Assembly: GCF_002245695.1 (NCBI RefSeq)
Contig: NZ_NOII01000001.1
Location: 682,001 to 746,000, forward strand
Direction: 5' to 3'
From: Fictibacillus aquaticus
Lineage (GTDB): Bacteria; Bacillota; Bacilli; Bacillales; Fictibacillaceae
DNA: 64,000 nt
Positions 29,285 to 37,226 of this stretch are shown here, in pieces (within the stretch, counting starts at the first letter, position 1; each line of letters begins with the position of its first letter). The position numbers and the translations under genes were made by a program. Under the pieces are notes generated by a model. It did not search any database. It was given only the letters and a program-made list of their open reading frames with translations, and had not been told where the DNA came from.

Positions 29285-30152
29285 GCGTGTGATCATGCGG
29301 TTCCACATGCACTTGTATACTTTCCACCCGGTAAGCTTCCTTCAGCAGTTCTTCCACCCGCTCTGTTATTTCGTGGCTCTGAATCACATTCAGTTCAGGA
29401 TCAACTAAGATCGTGACATCGATGATCGCTCTGTTTCCATGCTTCCTCGCCTTCAAGTCACCTACTGTCTCTACTCCCTGGACACTTAATATCTTCTTCT
29501 CCATCGTTTTGCCTTCTTCATAATCAAAGCCATCGGATAAGTTGTGGGAGGTTTCAGAAAAGATTTCCCAGCCTGTTTTAATAATAATCAGCCCTACGAA
29601 AATAGCGGCCGCAGGATCAAGCCAAGGAAGCCCTATTTGAGAGCCGGCAATACCGATCGCGGCACCAAAGCTGACAAATGCGTCAGAACGGTTGTCAAGA
29701 GCCGCTGCTTTCAGTCCCTGGCTTTCCGTTTCTTTCGCTGTCTTAATATTTACTGCAAAAATGGCGAGCATGACTAACCCGGAAAACACCGCAACAGCTG
29801 CTGCGAGCAATGAAGGTTCCTCACCGGCCCCTGATGTGATCTTTTTTACAGATGAAATAAGAACCTGCAGTCCGATTACGACCATTATAAACGAGGCCAC
29901 CATCGAAGCGATTGTTTCTGCACGAAGATGTCCGTATGGATGGTCTTCATCAGCTGGCTTGCGGGAAATTTTAAGACCGATCAGGACCGCAACAGAGGCC
30001 ACAATATCCGTTGCGTTGTTCAGCCCGTCAGCTACTAGCGCATCGGAAGAAAACTTCCAGCCTGCTGCAAGCTTAACGACCGAAAGAAAAATATAGGCGC
30101 CGAGACTAAAATAAACGCCCCGTTCCACCCTTTTATGCATGTTTTCGTTCAT
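29271..30152 (-). CDS. Cation diffusion facilitator, manganese/zinc exporter family
   Basis: A 293-residue CDF exporter with six transmembrane segments followed by a cytosolic ferredoxin-like domain (about residues 205-285). Metal-site residues are in the first motif DALVADGLNNATDIVA (D...ND-type) and LDNRSDAFVSF in TM5. HPYGHLRAETIASM is characteristic. The pattern N-x3-D in both helices favours the Mn-CDF group (B. subtilis MneP/MneS) over Zn exporters, but this is inference. The ATG at 30152 follows AAAGGGAG. Confidence 0.88.
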   Translation of the reverse strand: MNENMHKRVERGVYFSLGAYIFLSVVKLAAGWKFSSDALVADGLNNATDIVASVAVLIGLKISRKPADEDHPYGHLRAETIASMVASFIMVVIGLQVLISSVKKITSGAGEEPSLLAAAVAVFSGLVMLAIFAVNIKTAKETESQGLKAAALDNRSDAFVSFGAAIGIAGSQIGLPWLDPAAAIFVGLIIIKTGWEIFSETSHNLSDGFDYEEGKTMEKKILSVQGVETVGDLKARKHGNRAIIDVTILVDPELNVIQSHEITERVEELLKEAYRVESIQVHVEPHDHTPKTE

Positions 30153-30259
30153 ACGTTCGACTCCCTTTTTCAATTCACTTACCTATCATAAAAAAAGGAA
30201 AGCGGGTGGGTCTAGAGAAACGTTTTTCACTGCGGGCAACAAATTAGTGCTGTTAAAAA

Positions 30260-30997
30260 TTAATGTTCATATATCATCTTTTTTGTCATTCCGCCATCTA
30301 TCACCATATTATGTCCATTAATAAAATCATTTTTACCATCTGCTAAAAAATAGCAAGCTCGCGCGATGTCTTCTGGCACTCCTACCCTATTGGATAAGTG
30401 CTGTTCATGGTCCACTTCTCTCAGCCGAGAGTAATCTCCTGTTTCAATCCAGCCAGGGCTAATACAGTTTACTCGTATATTGTAAGAACTCAGTGATACG
30501 GCGAGCGCATGCGTCAGTGACACAATCCCGCCCTTTGAAGCAGCATATGCCTCAGTATCCGCTTCGCTCATCGCTGCCCTTGTCGAGGCAATATTGATGA
30601 TGCACCCTCTGTCTTTTTCCATCATGATTTTCGCCGCAGCCTTCGAGCAAAGGAAAGTCCCTCTTAAATTAGTGTTGATTATACTGTCCCATTCTTCTAT
30701 TTCCAGTTCAAACATCGATTTGTAGATCATTCTTCCAGCATTGTTAATAAGGCAATCCACTCTTTCAATTCCGCCGAACAGCTTTTCTACTTGATCTGGG
30801 TGGGAGATGTCAGCTTCTACTAATGTTATTTCTGCTTTAGGATTATGATTCATAACAGTGTCTTTTAATTCTTTAAGTCTATGCTGATCAACATCTGCTA
30901 GGACAGCATGATACCCTTTTTCGATAAAATAGATAGCGATCGCCTTACCTATTCCATTCGCCGCTCCTGTTACGACCACTGTTCTTCTGCCGTTCAT
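30260..30997 (-). CDS. Short-chain dehydrogenase/reductase
   Basis: A 245-residue classical SDR with NAD(P) motif VTGAANGIGKA (TGxxxGIG), structural NNAG motif, catalytic Ser in IASTRAAMS, the YAASK catalytic Tyr-Lys pair and the PG motif ISPGWIETG. The acidic residue after beta-2 (LADVDQHRL) points to NAD(H) preference. Substrate unknown. It stands alone upstream of the Spo0E-like gene and divergent from it. Confidence 0.88.
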   Translation of the reverse strand: MNGRRTVVVTGAANGIGKAIAIYFIEKGYHAVLADVDQHRLKELKDTVMNHNPKAEITLVEADISHPDQVEKLFGGIERVDCLINNAGRMIYKSMFELEIEEWDSIINTNLRGTFLCSKAAAKIMMEKDRGCIINIASTRAAMSEADTEAYAASKGGIVSLTHALAVSLSSYNIRVNCISPGWIETGDYSRLREVDHEQHLSNRVGVPEDIARACYFLADGKNDFINGHNMVIDGGMTKKMIYEH

Positions 30998-31129
30998 TGC
31001 AAAACCTCCAATTGTATTTTTTTGTCGCTTGATGGGAAGTTTTCCCGAATCCCTTAAAAGATTTCGCCATAATACGATAATATGTATATACCTTTCAGAG
31101 AGATAAAGTAAGCCAGGGGGTTTTTGTTC

Positions 31130-31276
31130 ATGGATTTTTTAATAGAGATGAAAAGAAAACAATTACTGCACACCGCTCGTGTTTTTGGCATGACGGCGCA
31201 GGAAACCATCCGGTGCAGCCAGGAGCTCGACAGGCTTTTGGATCTTCAGCAGTCGTTCAAGAAGACATCTGCATAG
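31130..31276 (+). CDS. Spo0E-like aspartyl-phosphate phosphatase
   Basis: A 48-residue helical-hairpin protein too short for most gene finders. It carries the family signature SQELDRLL (residues 30-37), whose Ser-Gln-Glu-Leu-Asp pattern is required by Spo0E, YnzD and YisI to dephosphorylate Spo0A~P. GGGGG lies about 9 bases before the ATG and a terminator follows. A member here would tune entry into sporulation. It lies just before a putative spore-surface locus, though it may be independent. Confidence 0.75.
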   Translation: MDFLIEMKRKQLLHTARVFGMTAQETIRCSQELDRLLDLQQSFKKTSA

Positions 31277-31285
31277 TCATACAAG

Positions 31286-31319
31286 CAAAGCTGGGACCTC
31301 AATGTTTCCAGCTTTTTTG
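31286..31319 (+). terminator. Terminator after the Spo0E-like gene
   Basis: Stem AAAGCTGG with CCAGCTTT around a 13-base loop, followed by T residues, ten bases past the stop. Confidence 0.8.
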
Positions 31320-31386
31320 ATGCTTTTTTACCGTGCCCAATTTCTTCCCCATTCATATCGTCCGAACATAAACTGTGGATGATTAA

Positions 31387-32835
31387 ATGATCAAAAAAGC
31401 GGGTGGAATGATGGCAAAAGTAAAAATGCTGGTCGGTTTTAATTCCAGTGTAACTGCACAAGAAATGAAATCGCTTCATACAACTGCAGGTACAACTGTC
31501 ATAAAAGCGTTTAAAGAAATAAACGTTCATCTAGTTATGCTCGAAAAAGACATCCTTTCAAAAGCGGTTTCTGTTTATAGAGGAAGCGGTATAGTCGATT
31601 TTATTGAAGCAGATGCCAAAATAAGACTTGAATTGCCTCCGGTCAATGTAAGTGTGGTGCCGAACGACCCCGGACTTCAGCAGCAATGGGGGCTTCAAGC
31701 CATTAGAGCAGAAGAAGCATGGAGCATCTCTCCGCAAGACAGCCTTTCCACAAGAATCGCCATATTAGACACAGGTATAGATACTGCACATCCAGATCTT
31801 GCAGAAAAAATTATCATTTCAAGAAACTTTACCAATTCCCCTACTGTTGAAGATCAGTTCGGACATGGCACACATGTTGCAGGCATTGCTGCAGCCATAA
31901 CCAACAATAATATTGGAGTCGCTGGCGTTAGCTTCAATAATGCGTACATCATGAATATAAAGGTTCTGGGGGATTCTGGTTCAGGTGACTGGTCCTGGCT
32001 TGCGGACGGCATTTTATTTGCTGTAAACAATAACGCAAATGTGATCAACATGAGTTTAGGAGGCACCTCTCAATCAGACACCGTAAGAAGAGCGATCGAT
32101 TATGCGGTCTCTAATGGCGTAGCGGTCGCTGCTGCGGCTGGAAATGATTCAAGCAATACACCTCAGTATCCAGCAGCATATTCTGGAGTAATCAGTGTTG
32201 CTGCAACAAACCAAAGTGATCAGCTGGCAGAGTTTTCGAACTACGGCGCTGCCTGGGTCGATGTTGCAGCCCCGGGTGTTGAAATATTATCCACGACACC
32301 CGGAAACAGCTATGGCTTTCTGTCTGGCACATCAATGGCAACTCCGTTTGTCAGCGGGCTGGCTGCTTTGATTCTCACAACATATCCAGATTTGTCAGGT
32401 ACTGAGGCAGCAAATGTGATCCGACAATCGTGCGATCCGATATCAGGAACAGGAGAACTGTTCTTAAACGGCAGAATAAATGCTGAAGCCGCATTGATGC
32501 TTCCCAGAAGTCTATTAACGAATGTTGAGCCTGAGCAAATACAAGAAAGCAGCAGCAGTTCGTCGATTGCCCCAAAAATAAAAAGTGTAAAAAAACCTGT
32601 TCAAAATAATCCAAACATGTTAAGACCAGTTAAAAATACAGCTAGCAGCCTATTAATCAATTTAGATGAATCATCTTCCATACTAATTAACGAAAGTAAA
32701 CTAAAAAAGTATGAAGACGCTCGTGTGAACAGCAGTTCGTCCAGTTCTCTAAAGCCACTAAGAGTAGAAAAATCATCTCGAACGGGATCTCAAGGTCCAG
32801 TTTACAAGCCAATAAACCCATGGAAGATCTATTAA
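31387..32835 (+). CDS. Subtilisin-like serine protease without signal peptide
   Basis: A 482-residue S8 protease. Residues about 10-78 look like an inhibitor-I9-type propeptide (KVKMLVGFNSSVTAQEM ... DFIEADAKI). The catalytic triad is D128 (AILDTGID), H160 (GHGTHVAG) and S316 (SGTSMATP), with oxyanion N253 (AAGND). Residues after about 370 form a low-complexity tail rich in Ser, Lys and Asn with two SSSSSS runs, ending INPWKIY. No N-terminal signal peptide is visible from any start, so it is not exported by Sec. Deposition on the spore by the mother cell would fit. A start at 31411 is also possible. Confidence 0.9.
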   Translation: MIKKAGGMMAKVKMLVGFNSSVTAQEMKSLHTTAGTTVIKAFKEINVHLVMLEKDILSKAVSVYRGSGIVDFIEADAKIRLELPPVNVSVVPNDPGLQQQWGLQAIRAEEAWSISPQDSLSTRIAILDTGIDTAHPDLAEKIIISRNFTNSPTVEDQFGHGTHVAGIAAAITNNNIGVAGVSFNNAYIMNIKVLGDSGSGDWSWLADGILFAVNNNANVINMSLGGTSQSDTVRRAIDYAVSNGVAVAAAAGNDSSNTPQYPAAYSGVISVAATNQSDQLAEFSNYGAAWVDVAAPGVEILSTTPGNSYGFLSGTSMATPFVSGLAALILTTYPDLSGTEAANVIRQSCDPISGTGELFLNGRINAEAALMLPRSLLTNVEPEQIQESSSSSSIAPKIKSVKKPVQNNPNMLRPVKNTASSLLINLDESSSILINESKLKKYEDARVNSSSSSSLKPLRVEKSSRTGSQGPVYKPINPWKIY

Positions 32836-32840
32836 GCATT

Positions 32841-32880
32841 ACAGGAGCCGCTCTATCTTGGAGCGGCTCCTGTTTATTTT
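32841..32880 (+). terminator. Terminator after the subtilisin-like protease gene
   Basis: Stem AGGAGCCGCTC with GAGCGGCTCCT and a short loop, followed by a T-rich tail. It separates the protease from the P-domain gene. Confidence 0.9.
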
Positions 32881-32911
32881 TAAGAATTAAAATATAGGTT
32901 TTAACGCCTAT

Positions 32912-32939
32912 ACAATTCGACTCCTTTTTACATAAAATA
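32912..32939 (+). promoter_or_regulatory. Sigma-K-like promoter of the CotZ/P-domain gene
   Basis: AC at 32912-32913, 17 bases, then CATAAAATA at 32931-32939, a full match to the late mother-cell sigma-K pattern (AC, 16-17 bases, CATAnnnTA). It implies transcription from about 32946 late in sporulation. Confidence 0.6.
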
Positions 32940-32962
32940 ATGTAAATACTTCACTTTTTACC

Positions 32963-33694
32963 ATGGAGGTTTTCACTATTAAAAAGAATTGCATTTGTCA
33001 TTCACTTTGCAAATTATCCGCAGGGACAAATATATTATTGGTACTTAACGGCTCATCCCAAAGCATTCCTTTACAATTCCAAAAATGCATAAATCATTGT
33101 GTGACAGGAATAAGCAGAGGGAGAGCAGTCGCGATTGATTGCAGCTGCATATGCACGTTTACCATTATTCCTCAGTGCCGTGAAGTAACCACGACTTTTA
33201 CGAACCTAGAACCCATTGGAATACCAAACTCGGGTACTGCGACACCATACCCTTCTAATATTTTTGTCGAAGGTCTAAGCGGACCTATTATTAAAGTGAC
33301 CGTGCAGCTAAACAATTTAAGCCATACTTTCCCTGATGACATCGATATATTGCTTGTTGGACCTGTCACAACGCAAAATGCCATCATCATGAGTGATGTC
33401 GGTGGAGGCGGAGATGCTGTCAATGTCACCTTGCTCCTAGACGATGATGCCCCTACCCCACTGCCAGACGTCGGACCTCTTGTGTCCGGAACTTTTCAGC
33501 CAGCTAATTACGGCGGACCAGAAGCCTTTCCGCCGCCTGCACCTGCTCCAGCAGGAGGTTCTGCTCTAAGCATCTTTAACGGATCCAATCCAAACGGACT
33601 ATGGAGTCTTTATATAGTGGATGATTTAGGAGGAGACGTTGGTAGCTTAGCAGGCGGATGGGAATTAAATATCACTACATGTGAGTTTCAATAA
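32963..33694 (+). CDS. CotZ-like N-terminus fused to a proprotein-convertase P domain
   Basis: The 243-residue protein has two parts. Residues about 8-70 are cysteine-rich (KNCICHSLCKL ... AIDCSCICTFTII) and resemble the CotZ/ExsY spore-coat family, ending in a DCxCIC motif also present in the protein at 51678. Residues about 95-240 resemble a P/Homo B domain: HTFPDDIDILLVGP, then NGLWSLYIVDDLGGDVGSL and GGWELNIT. P domains normally follow subtilase domains in kexin/furin-type proteases; here the subtilase is the separate upstream gene. The ATG at 32963 has no ribosome site before it. GGAGGT at 32965-32970 instead suits an in-frame ATT at 32978, so the true start may be 32978. Confidence 0.75.
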   Translation: MEVFTIKKNCICHSLCKLSAGTNILLVLNGSSQSIPLQFQKCINHCVTGISRGRAVAIDCSCICTFTIIPQCREVTTTFTNLEPIGIPNSGTATPYPSNIFVEGLSGPIIKVTVQLNNLSHTFPDDIDILLVGPVTTQNAIIMSDVGGGGDAVNVTLLLDDDAPTPLPDVGPLVSGTFQPANYGGPEAFPPPAPAPAGGSALSIFNGSNPNGLWSLYIVDDLGGDVGSLAGGWELNITTCEFQ

Positions 33695-33712
33695 TTAGTC
33701 TGAAGAAAAAAC

Positions 33713-33742
33713 AAAAAAGCCGCTCAAATGAGCGGCTTTTTT
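33713..33742. terminator. Bidirectional terminator, P-domain gene and tRNA-Val
   Basis: Stem AAAGCCGCTC with GAGCGGCTTT, AAAT loop, flanked by A and T runs. It can end the plus-strand gene and the minus-strand tRNA. Confidence 0.85.
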
Positions 33743-33771
33743 CTATGTATATTTCAATTTAAGCTATGTTA

Positions 33772-33847
33772 TGGTGACCCGAGAGGGGTTCGAACCCCCG
33801 ACCTCTACCCTGTCAAGGTAGCGCTCTCCCAGCTGAGCTATCGGATC
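33772..33847 (-). tRNA. tRNA-Val (anticodon GAC)
   Basis: A complete cloverleaf on the minus strand: acceptor GATCCGA with TCGGGTC, D arm GCTC...GAGC, anticodon stem CTACC/GGTAG around loop TTGACAG (anticodon GAC), T arm with GGTTCGAACCC, discriminator A and encoded CCA. It stands alone with its own promoter and terminator. Confidence 0.93.
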
Positions 33848-33872
33848 GATTTATGTATTAAGGACAATATTT

Positions 33873-33902
33873 ACTATACTTGAAAAGCTAGCAATCTGTC
33901 AA
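33873..33902 (-). promoter_or_regulatory. Promoter of tRNA-Val
   Basis: On the minus strand, perfect -35 TTGACA at 33897-33902, 18-base spacer and -10 TATAGT at 33873-33878, about 25 bases before the mature 5' end. Confidence 0.7.
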
Positions 33903-33945
33903 CCAATCAAAGCAAACTTTTTCTCTTCTATCACGGTGTTTTTTG

Positions 33946-34014
33946 GGGGGTACGGTACCATTAAGGTAACAACGCTGGCAGTGCTGCGTTTAGCTTCAAT
34001 GGTACCGTACCCCC
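33946..34014. repeat. GGTACGGTACC inverted-repeat element, copy 2
   Basis: A 69-base element with perfect 17-base inverted ends (GGGGGTACGGTACCATT at 33946-33962, complement at 33998-34014). The outer 15 bases are identical to copy 1 at 29170, but the 35-base interior is unrelated. The interior has its own small hairpin (AACGC ... GCGTT). It lies between the tRNA-Val promoter and the 3' end of the YutG-like gene. Confidence 0.85.
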
Positions 34015-34025
34015 AACATCATTGC

Positions 34026-34580
34026 TTACCCGATCTTTTCTTCTTCGTCGTGAAGCTTCAGCTCCACCGGTGAGAGGTTCTCTTCTCTGTCGCGCAGGCG
34101 GTGCGCCAGTCTGCTTGAGGCGTTGGCCGCGATGCTGGCGACAAGGTCATCCAAGAAAGTATGGATCCCTTCAGACGTTTTCGTATCCAGCTTACGGATA
34201 ATTCCGGTCTTATATTTATCCAGATGACCGAACGTCGTAACGGCGATGCTGCCGTATCCAAAAACCGCTCCAAGCGCGATCGTCTCATCTACCCCGAACA
34301 GCCCTTCATCGCTTTCTACGATTGATTGCAGCGGCTCAGAAAGCATTTTGCGCTCTGCCAGTTTATCAAGCTCAACCCCAACTAAAATGGCATGCTGTAT
34401 CTCGCGTTTTGTCAGGACAGCCTCCACACTTTCAATACATTCTGCAAGAGACAGTCCAGGAGAAAACGGAGCTTGCATCTCATATACAATTTCAGCTATA
34501 TCAGGTGTCGTAACACCGCGTTCAAGCAACAGACCTCTTGCGGCCGCCTCTACGTCACGGCTGTGCACTCTTCTATTCAA
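34026..34580 (-). CDS. yutG: Phosphatidylglycerophosphatase A family protein (YutG-like)
   Basis: A 184-residue PgpA-fold protein similar to B. subtilis YutG, implicated in dephosphorylating phosphatidylglycerol phosphate. Recognisable features are the N-terminal helix with LLLERGVTTPDIAEIVYEMQ, and the DETIALGAVFGYGSIAVTTFGHLDK and KTSEGIHTFLDDLVASIAANASSRLAHRLRD stretches. There are no strong membrane helices, as in other Gram-positive short members. The start is TTG at 34580 after GAGGTGA. It is divergent from yjcH. Confidence 0.85.
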   Translation of the reverse strand: MNRRVHSRDVEAAARGLLLERGVTTPDIAEIVYEMQAPFSPGLSLAECIESVEAVLTKREIQHAILVGVELDKLAERKMLSEPLQSIVESDEGLFGVDETIALGAVFGYGSIAVTTFGHLDKYKTGIIRKLDTKTSEGIHTFLDDLVASIAANASSRLAHRLRDREENLSPVELKLHDEEEKIG

Positions 34581-34705
34581 AACATCACCTCATCAATAAT
34601 TATATGCGGTACACAAAACGAAATAGTACGTTCATTATACCATCTTATGTTAAAATGAACGCGATGTAAGCGCTTATTACTGTACTTTTTTCAGGAGGCA
34701 GAAAG

Positions 34706-35434
34706 ATGGCAATATTAAAAGGTAAAATTGAAGACCGGACGATTTACAGCAAGGAACTGAGCGAAGATATTGAAGTGTTTGTCTATCTTCCTCCAAAATA
34801 CTCGACCTTGGTTAAGTATCCTGTCCTGATCGCTCAGGATGGAAGAGATTACTTTCAGCTCGGTAAGTTAGCTAAGACGGCTGACCGGCTCATGCATGAA
34901 GGAACGATTTCTGAATTTATTCTTTTCGGAATCACCCATAAAGGCATCGAAGATCGTAACAGTAAATACCGCCCGGAAGGCGACAAGCATGACGCCTATC
35001 TTCGATTCCTCGCCCATGAACTGGTGCCTTGGATCAACCGTGAATTTAACACACTCATGCTCGGCAGCTCGACTGCTCTAATCGGCGACTCACTCGGCGG
35101 CTATATTTCATTAAAAGCTGCACTGCTATACCCTAACACTTTTAGTAAACTGATTCTGCAGTCGCCTTATGCACCTGACAGTGTGCTTAAGGAAGTGGAG
35201 GAAAGCAATAAAATATCCGCCGTACAAATCTACCATTCCATCGGCGATGAAGAACATGCGTTTAAAGTGCCTTCTGGCGAGGTGAAGAACTTCCTAGACC
35301 CTAACCGGAAGCTGAACTGCATCCTGGCTGAAAAGTCCATGCAATATAAATACCATGAGTTTAACGGCAGTCATCTATGGGTAAATTGGCAGCATGACAT
35401 CATCCCCGGCCTTACCTTTTTGTTCCGTGACTGA
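34706..35434 (+). CDS. yjcH: Putative alpha/beta-hydrolase esterase (YjcH)
   Basis: The 242-residue product is an esterase-D-like alpha/beta hydrolase. The nucleophile elbow is GDSLGGY (Ser about residue 131), the acid is likely in SIGDEEHAF and the histidine in NGSHLWVNW. The N-terminal VYLPPKYSTLVKYPVLIAQDGRDYF is typical of enterochelin-esterase relatives. It heads the yjcH-yjcG-yjcF order found in B. subtilis. Physiological substrate unknown. AGGAGG precedes the ATG. Confidence 0.88.
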   Translation: MAILKGKIEDRTIYSKELSEDIEVFVYLPPKYSTLVKYPVLIAQDGRDYFQLGKLAKTADRLMHEGTISEFILFGITHKGIEDRNSKYRPEGDKHDAYLRFLAHELVPWINREFNTLMLGSSTALIGDSLGGYISLKAALLYPNTFSKLILQSPYAPDSVLKEVEESNKISAVQIYHSIGDEEHAFKVPSGEVKNFLDPNRKLNCILAEKSMQYKYHEFNGSHLWVNWQHDIIPGLTFLFRD

Positions 35435-35496
35435 CGGCAGTGGGAAAGTGACAGAATTTTTGATATACTAGGCAAAAAGATGAGGGAGGAACTGTT

Positions 35497-36018
35497 ATGA
35501 GATATGGTATCGCCATTTTTCCGTCCAAATTATTGCAGGATAAAATCAACTCTTACCGCAAACGCTATGATCCCCACTATGCCCTTATCCCGCCTCATAT
35601 AACGATTAAAGACCCTTTTGAGGCAGATGAAGCTGAGCTTAAGGAAATTATCTCTTATATCGAACGGGTTGCTGCTGAGGCAGAACCTGTTAAGATCGAT
35701 ATTACAAAAGTCAGTTCTTTTTACCCTGTTAATAATGTAATTTACCTGAAGGTTGAAGAGAACAGTGCCCTTTCTGCTCTACATGATCAGCTTTATTCAG
35801 GGCCGCTAGAGCATGAACAGCCATACAATTTCGTACCGCATCTGACACTCGGGCAAAAATTTTCCGATGAAGAGCATTCAGATGTTTTAGAAAGACTGAA
35901 AATGCTCGACATCCGCCATTCAGAAACAATAGACCGATTCCAGCTCCTATATCAGCTGGAGAACGGCTCATGGACTGTATATGAAACATTCAGGCTGAAG
36001 GGCGGGTCACGCGATTAA
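35497..36018 (+). CDS. yjcG: 2H phosphoesterase (YjcG)
   Basis: The 173-residue protein has the two HxT motifs of the 2H (LigT/2'-5' RNA ligase-like) phosphoesterase superfamily: HITIKDPF near residue 34 and HLTLGQKF near residue 115. It matches B. subtilis YjcG, whose structure is known but whose substrate is not. GGGAGGAA precedes the ATG. It is 62 bases after yjcH and one base before yjcF, so it is probably cotranscribed. Confidence 0.9.
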   Translation: MRYGIAIFPSKLLQDKINSYRKRYDPHYALIPPHITIKDPFEADEAELKEIISYIERVAAEAEPVKIDITKVSSFYPVNNVIYLKVEENSALSALHDQLYSGPLEHEQPYNFVPHLTLGQKFSDEEHSDVLERLKMLDIRHSETIDRFQLLYQLENGSWTVYETFRLKGGSRD

Positions 36019-36019
36019 C

Positions 36020-36454
36020 ATGGAAATCCGCACCTATTCTTCAAGCGAAACTGGCTTCAATGATGCGCTTGAAGTAAGAAAGAATGTCTTCGTAGTCGAA
36101 CAGCAAATACCTGAAGAAGAAGAAATTGATGCATTGGAAAACGAGTCTCTTCATTTCGTGCTTTATGATGACCATACCCCTGTCGGCGCAAGCCGTCTGA
36201 GATCATATGATAACGGCGGGAAAGTCGAACGCGTCTGCATCCTTAAAGATTGGCGAAAAAAAGGATTGGGCGAAGAATTGATGAAAGCGATGGAAAAAGA
36301 AGCCGAAAGATTGGGATACTCTTCTCTCCTTCTTAACGCCCAGACTCAAGCAGAAGATTTCTACAAGAAGTTAGGATATGCAACCGTTTCAGCACACCCT
36401 TTTCTCGATGCTGGCATACCGCATGTTGCAATGAAAAAAAAGCTGGTGCCTTAA
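36020..36454 (+). CDS. yjcF: GNAT-family N-acetyltransferase (YjcF)
   Basis: A 144-residue GNAT protein. The acetyl-CoA pyrophosphate loop is seen in WRKKGLGEELMKAME (R/Q-x-x-G-x-G type), after beta-4 VERVCIL; the N-terminal VRKNVFVVEQQIPEEEEID is typical of the YjcF/ElaA-like subgroup. Acceptor unknown. It starts one base after the yjcG stop, with no clear ribosome site of its own, so translation is probably coupled. The stop lies within the following terminator. Confidence 0.87.
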   Translation: MEIRTYSSSETGFNDALEVRKNVFVVEQQIPEEEEIDALENESLHFVLYDDHTPVGASRLRSYDNGGKVERVCILKDWRKKGLGEELMKAMEKEAERLGYSSLLLNAQTQAEDFYKKLGYATVSAHPFLDAGIPHVAMKKKLVP

Positions 36455-36474
36455 AAATGGCGCCGGCTTTTTTG
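36434..36474 (+). terminator. Terminator of the yjcHGF operon
   Basis: An imperfect stem (AAGCTGGTGCC with GGCGCCGGCTT) spans the yjcF stop codon and is followed by a T-run. Confidence 0.75.
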
Positions 36475-36527
36475 TTTATCGTTTTATGTATTGGAAACAA
36501 TAGAAAAAAACGAAGGAGATGAAGGCG

Positions 36528-37226
36528 TTGAATTTTGGTTCGTTGACAGCAGAGCTCTTTTTCGGCTTTTTCGCACTGTTTGTATTAACAAAAGCGCTAG
36601 GCAAAACTGAAATAACACAGCTGACACCCTTCGATTTTATTTCTTCACTTATTCTTGGAGAATTGCTGGGCAATGCCATTTACGATACAGAAACAAATTT
36701 ATGGATGATATTTTATGCAGTAGCAGTATGGGGAGGTCTCGTTTACGCGATCGAAATTTTATCGCAAAAATTTAAAGGAATGCGGAAATTGCTTGAAGGA
36801 TCCCCTGCTATCGTAATTCGCAAAGGCATGATTGTAAGAGAAGAATTAAAAAGAAATAAGATTGATATAAATCAGCTGCAAAATTTAATCAGGCAGAAAG
36901 GCTATTTCAGCTTAAGAGAGATCGAATATGCTATCTTGGAAACGAACGGCACAGTTTCAGTAATGCCTAAACATCTATACAGCACACCGAACAGAAGCGA
37001 TCTGAAATTGCAGGATCAGGCGGCAGAACTTCCTGTAACACTTATCATGGACGGAGAAATCATATTCGACAACTTACAAACGGCGGGAATCTCCAAGGAA
37101 CAGCTGCTTTCTAAGATTAAAAAGCATGGGATTTTTCATGTTGAGGACGTATTGTATGCTGAGATGCTCAGCGGGCAGCTCCTCGTGATGCCGTTCAAAC
37201 TCAAAGATATCCAGAACAATAACTAG
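36528..37226 (+). CDS. YetF-family membrane protein (DUF421)
   Basis: About 232 residues: three N-terminal transmembrane helices (about residues 8-28, 38-58, 60-80) and a cytosolic tail with two DUF421 alpha/beta repeats (GSPAIVIRKGMIVREELKRN; VTLIMDGEIIFDNL). B. subtilis has several paralogues (YetF, YkjA, YrbG, YdfS, YcaP-like); germination proteins of the 2Duf complex belong to this family, so a spore-membrane role is possible. The TTG at 36528 is preferred since AAGGAG directly abuts the upstream ATG at 36519. Confidence 0.85.
   Translation: MNFGSLTAELFFGFFALFVLTKALGKTEITQLTPFDFISSLILGELLGNAIYDTETNLWMIFYAVAVWGGLVYAIEILSQKFKGMRKLLEGSPAIVIRKGMIVREELKRNKIDINQLQNLIRQKGYFSLREIEYAILETNGTVSVMPKHLYSTPNRSDLKLQDQAAELPVTLIMDGEIIFDNLQTAGISKEQLLSKIKKHGIFHVEDVLYAEMLSGQLLVMPFKLKDIQNNN

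Noticed and set aside
33772-33847. Considered tRNA-Asp because GTC is visible when reading the plus strand
   Set aside because: The cloverleaf folds on the minus strand, where the anticodon loop TTGACAG gives GAC, which is valine.
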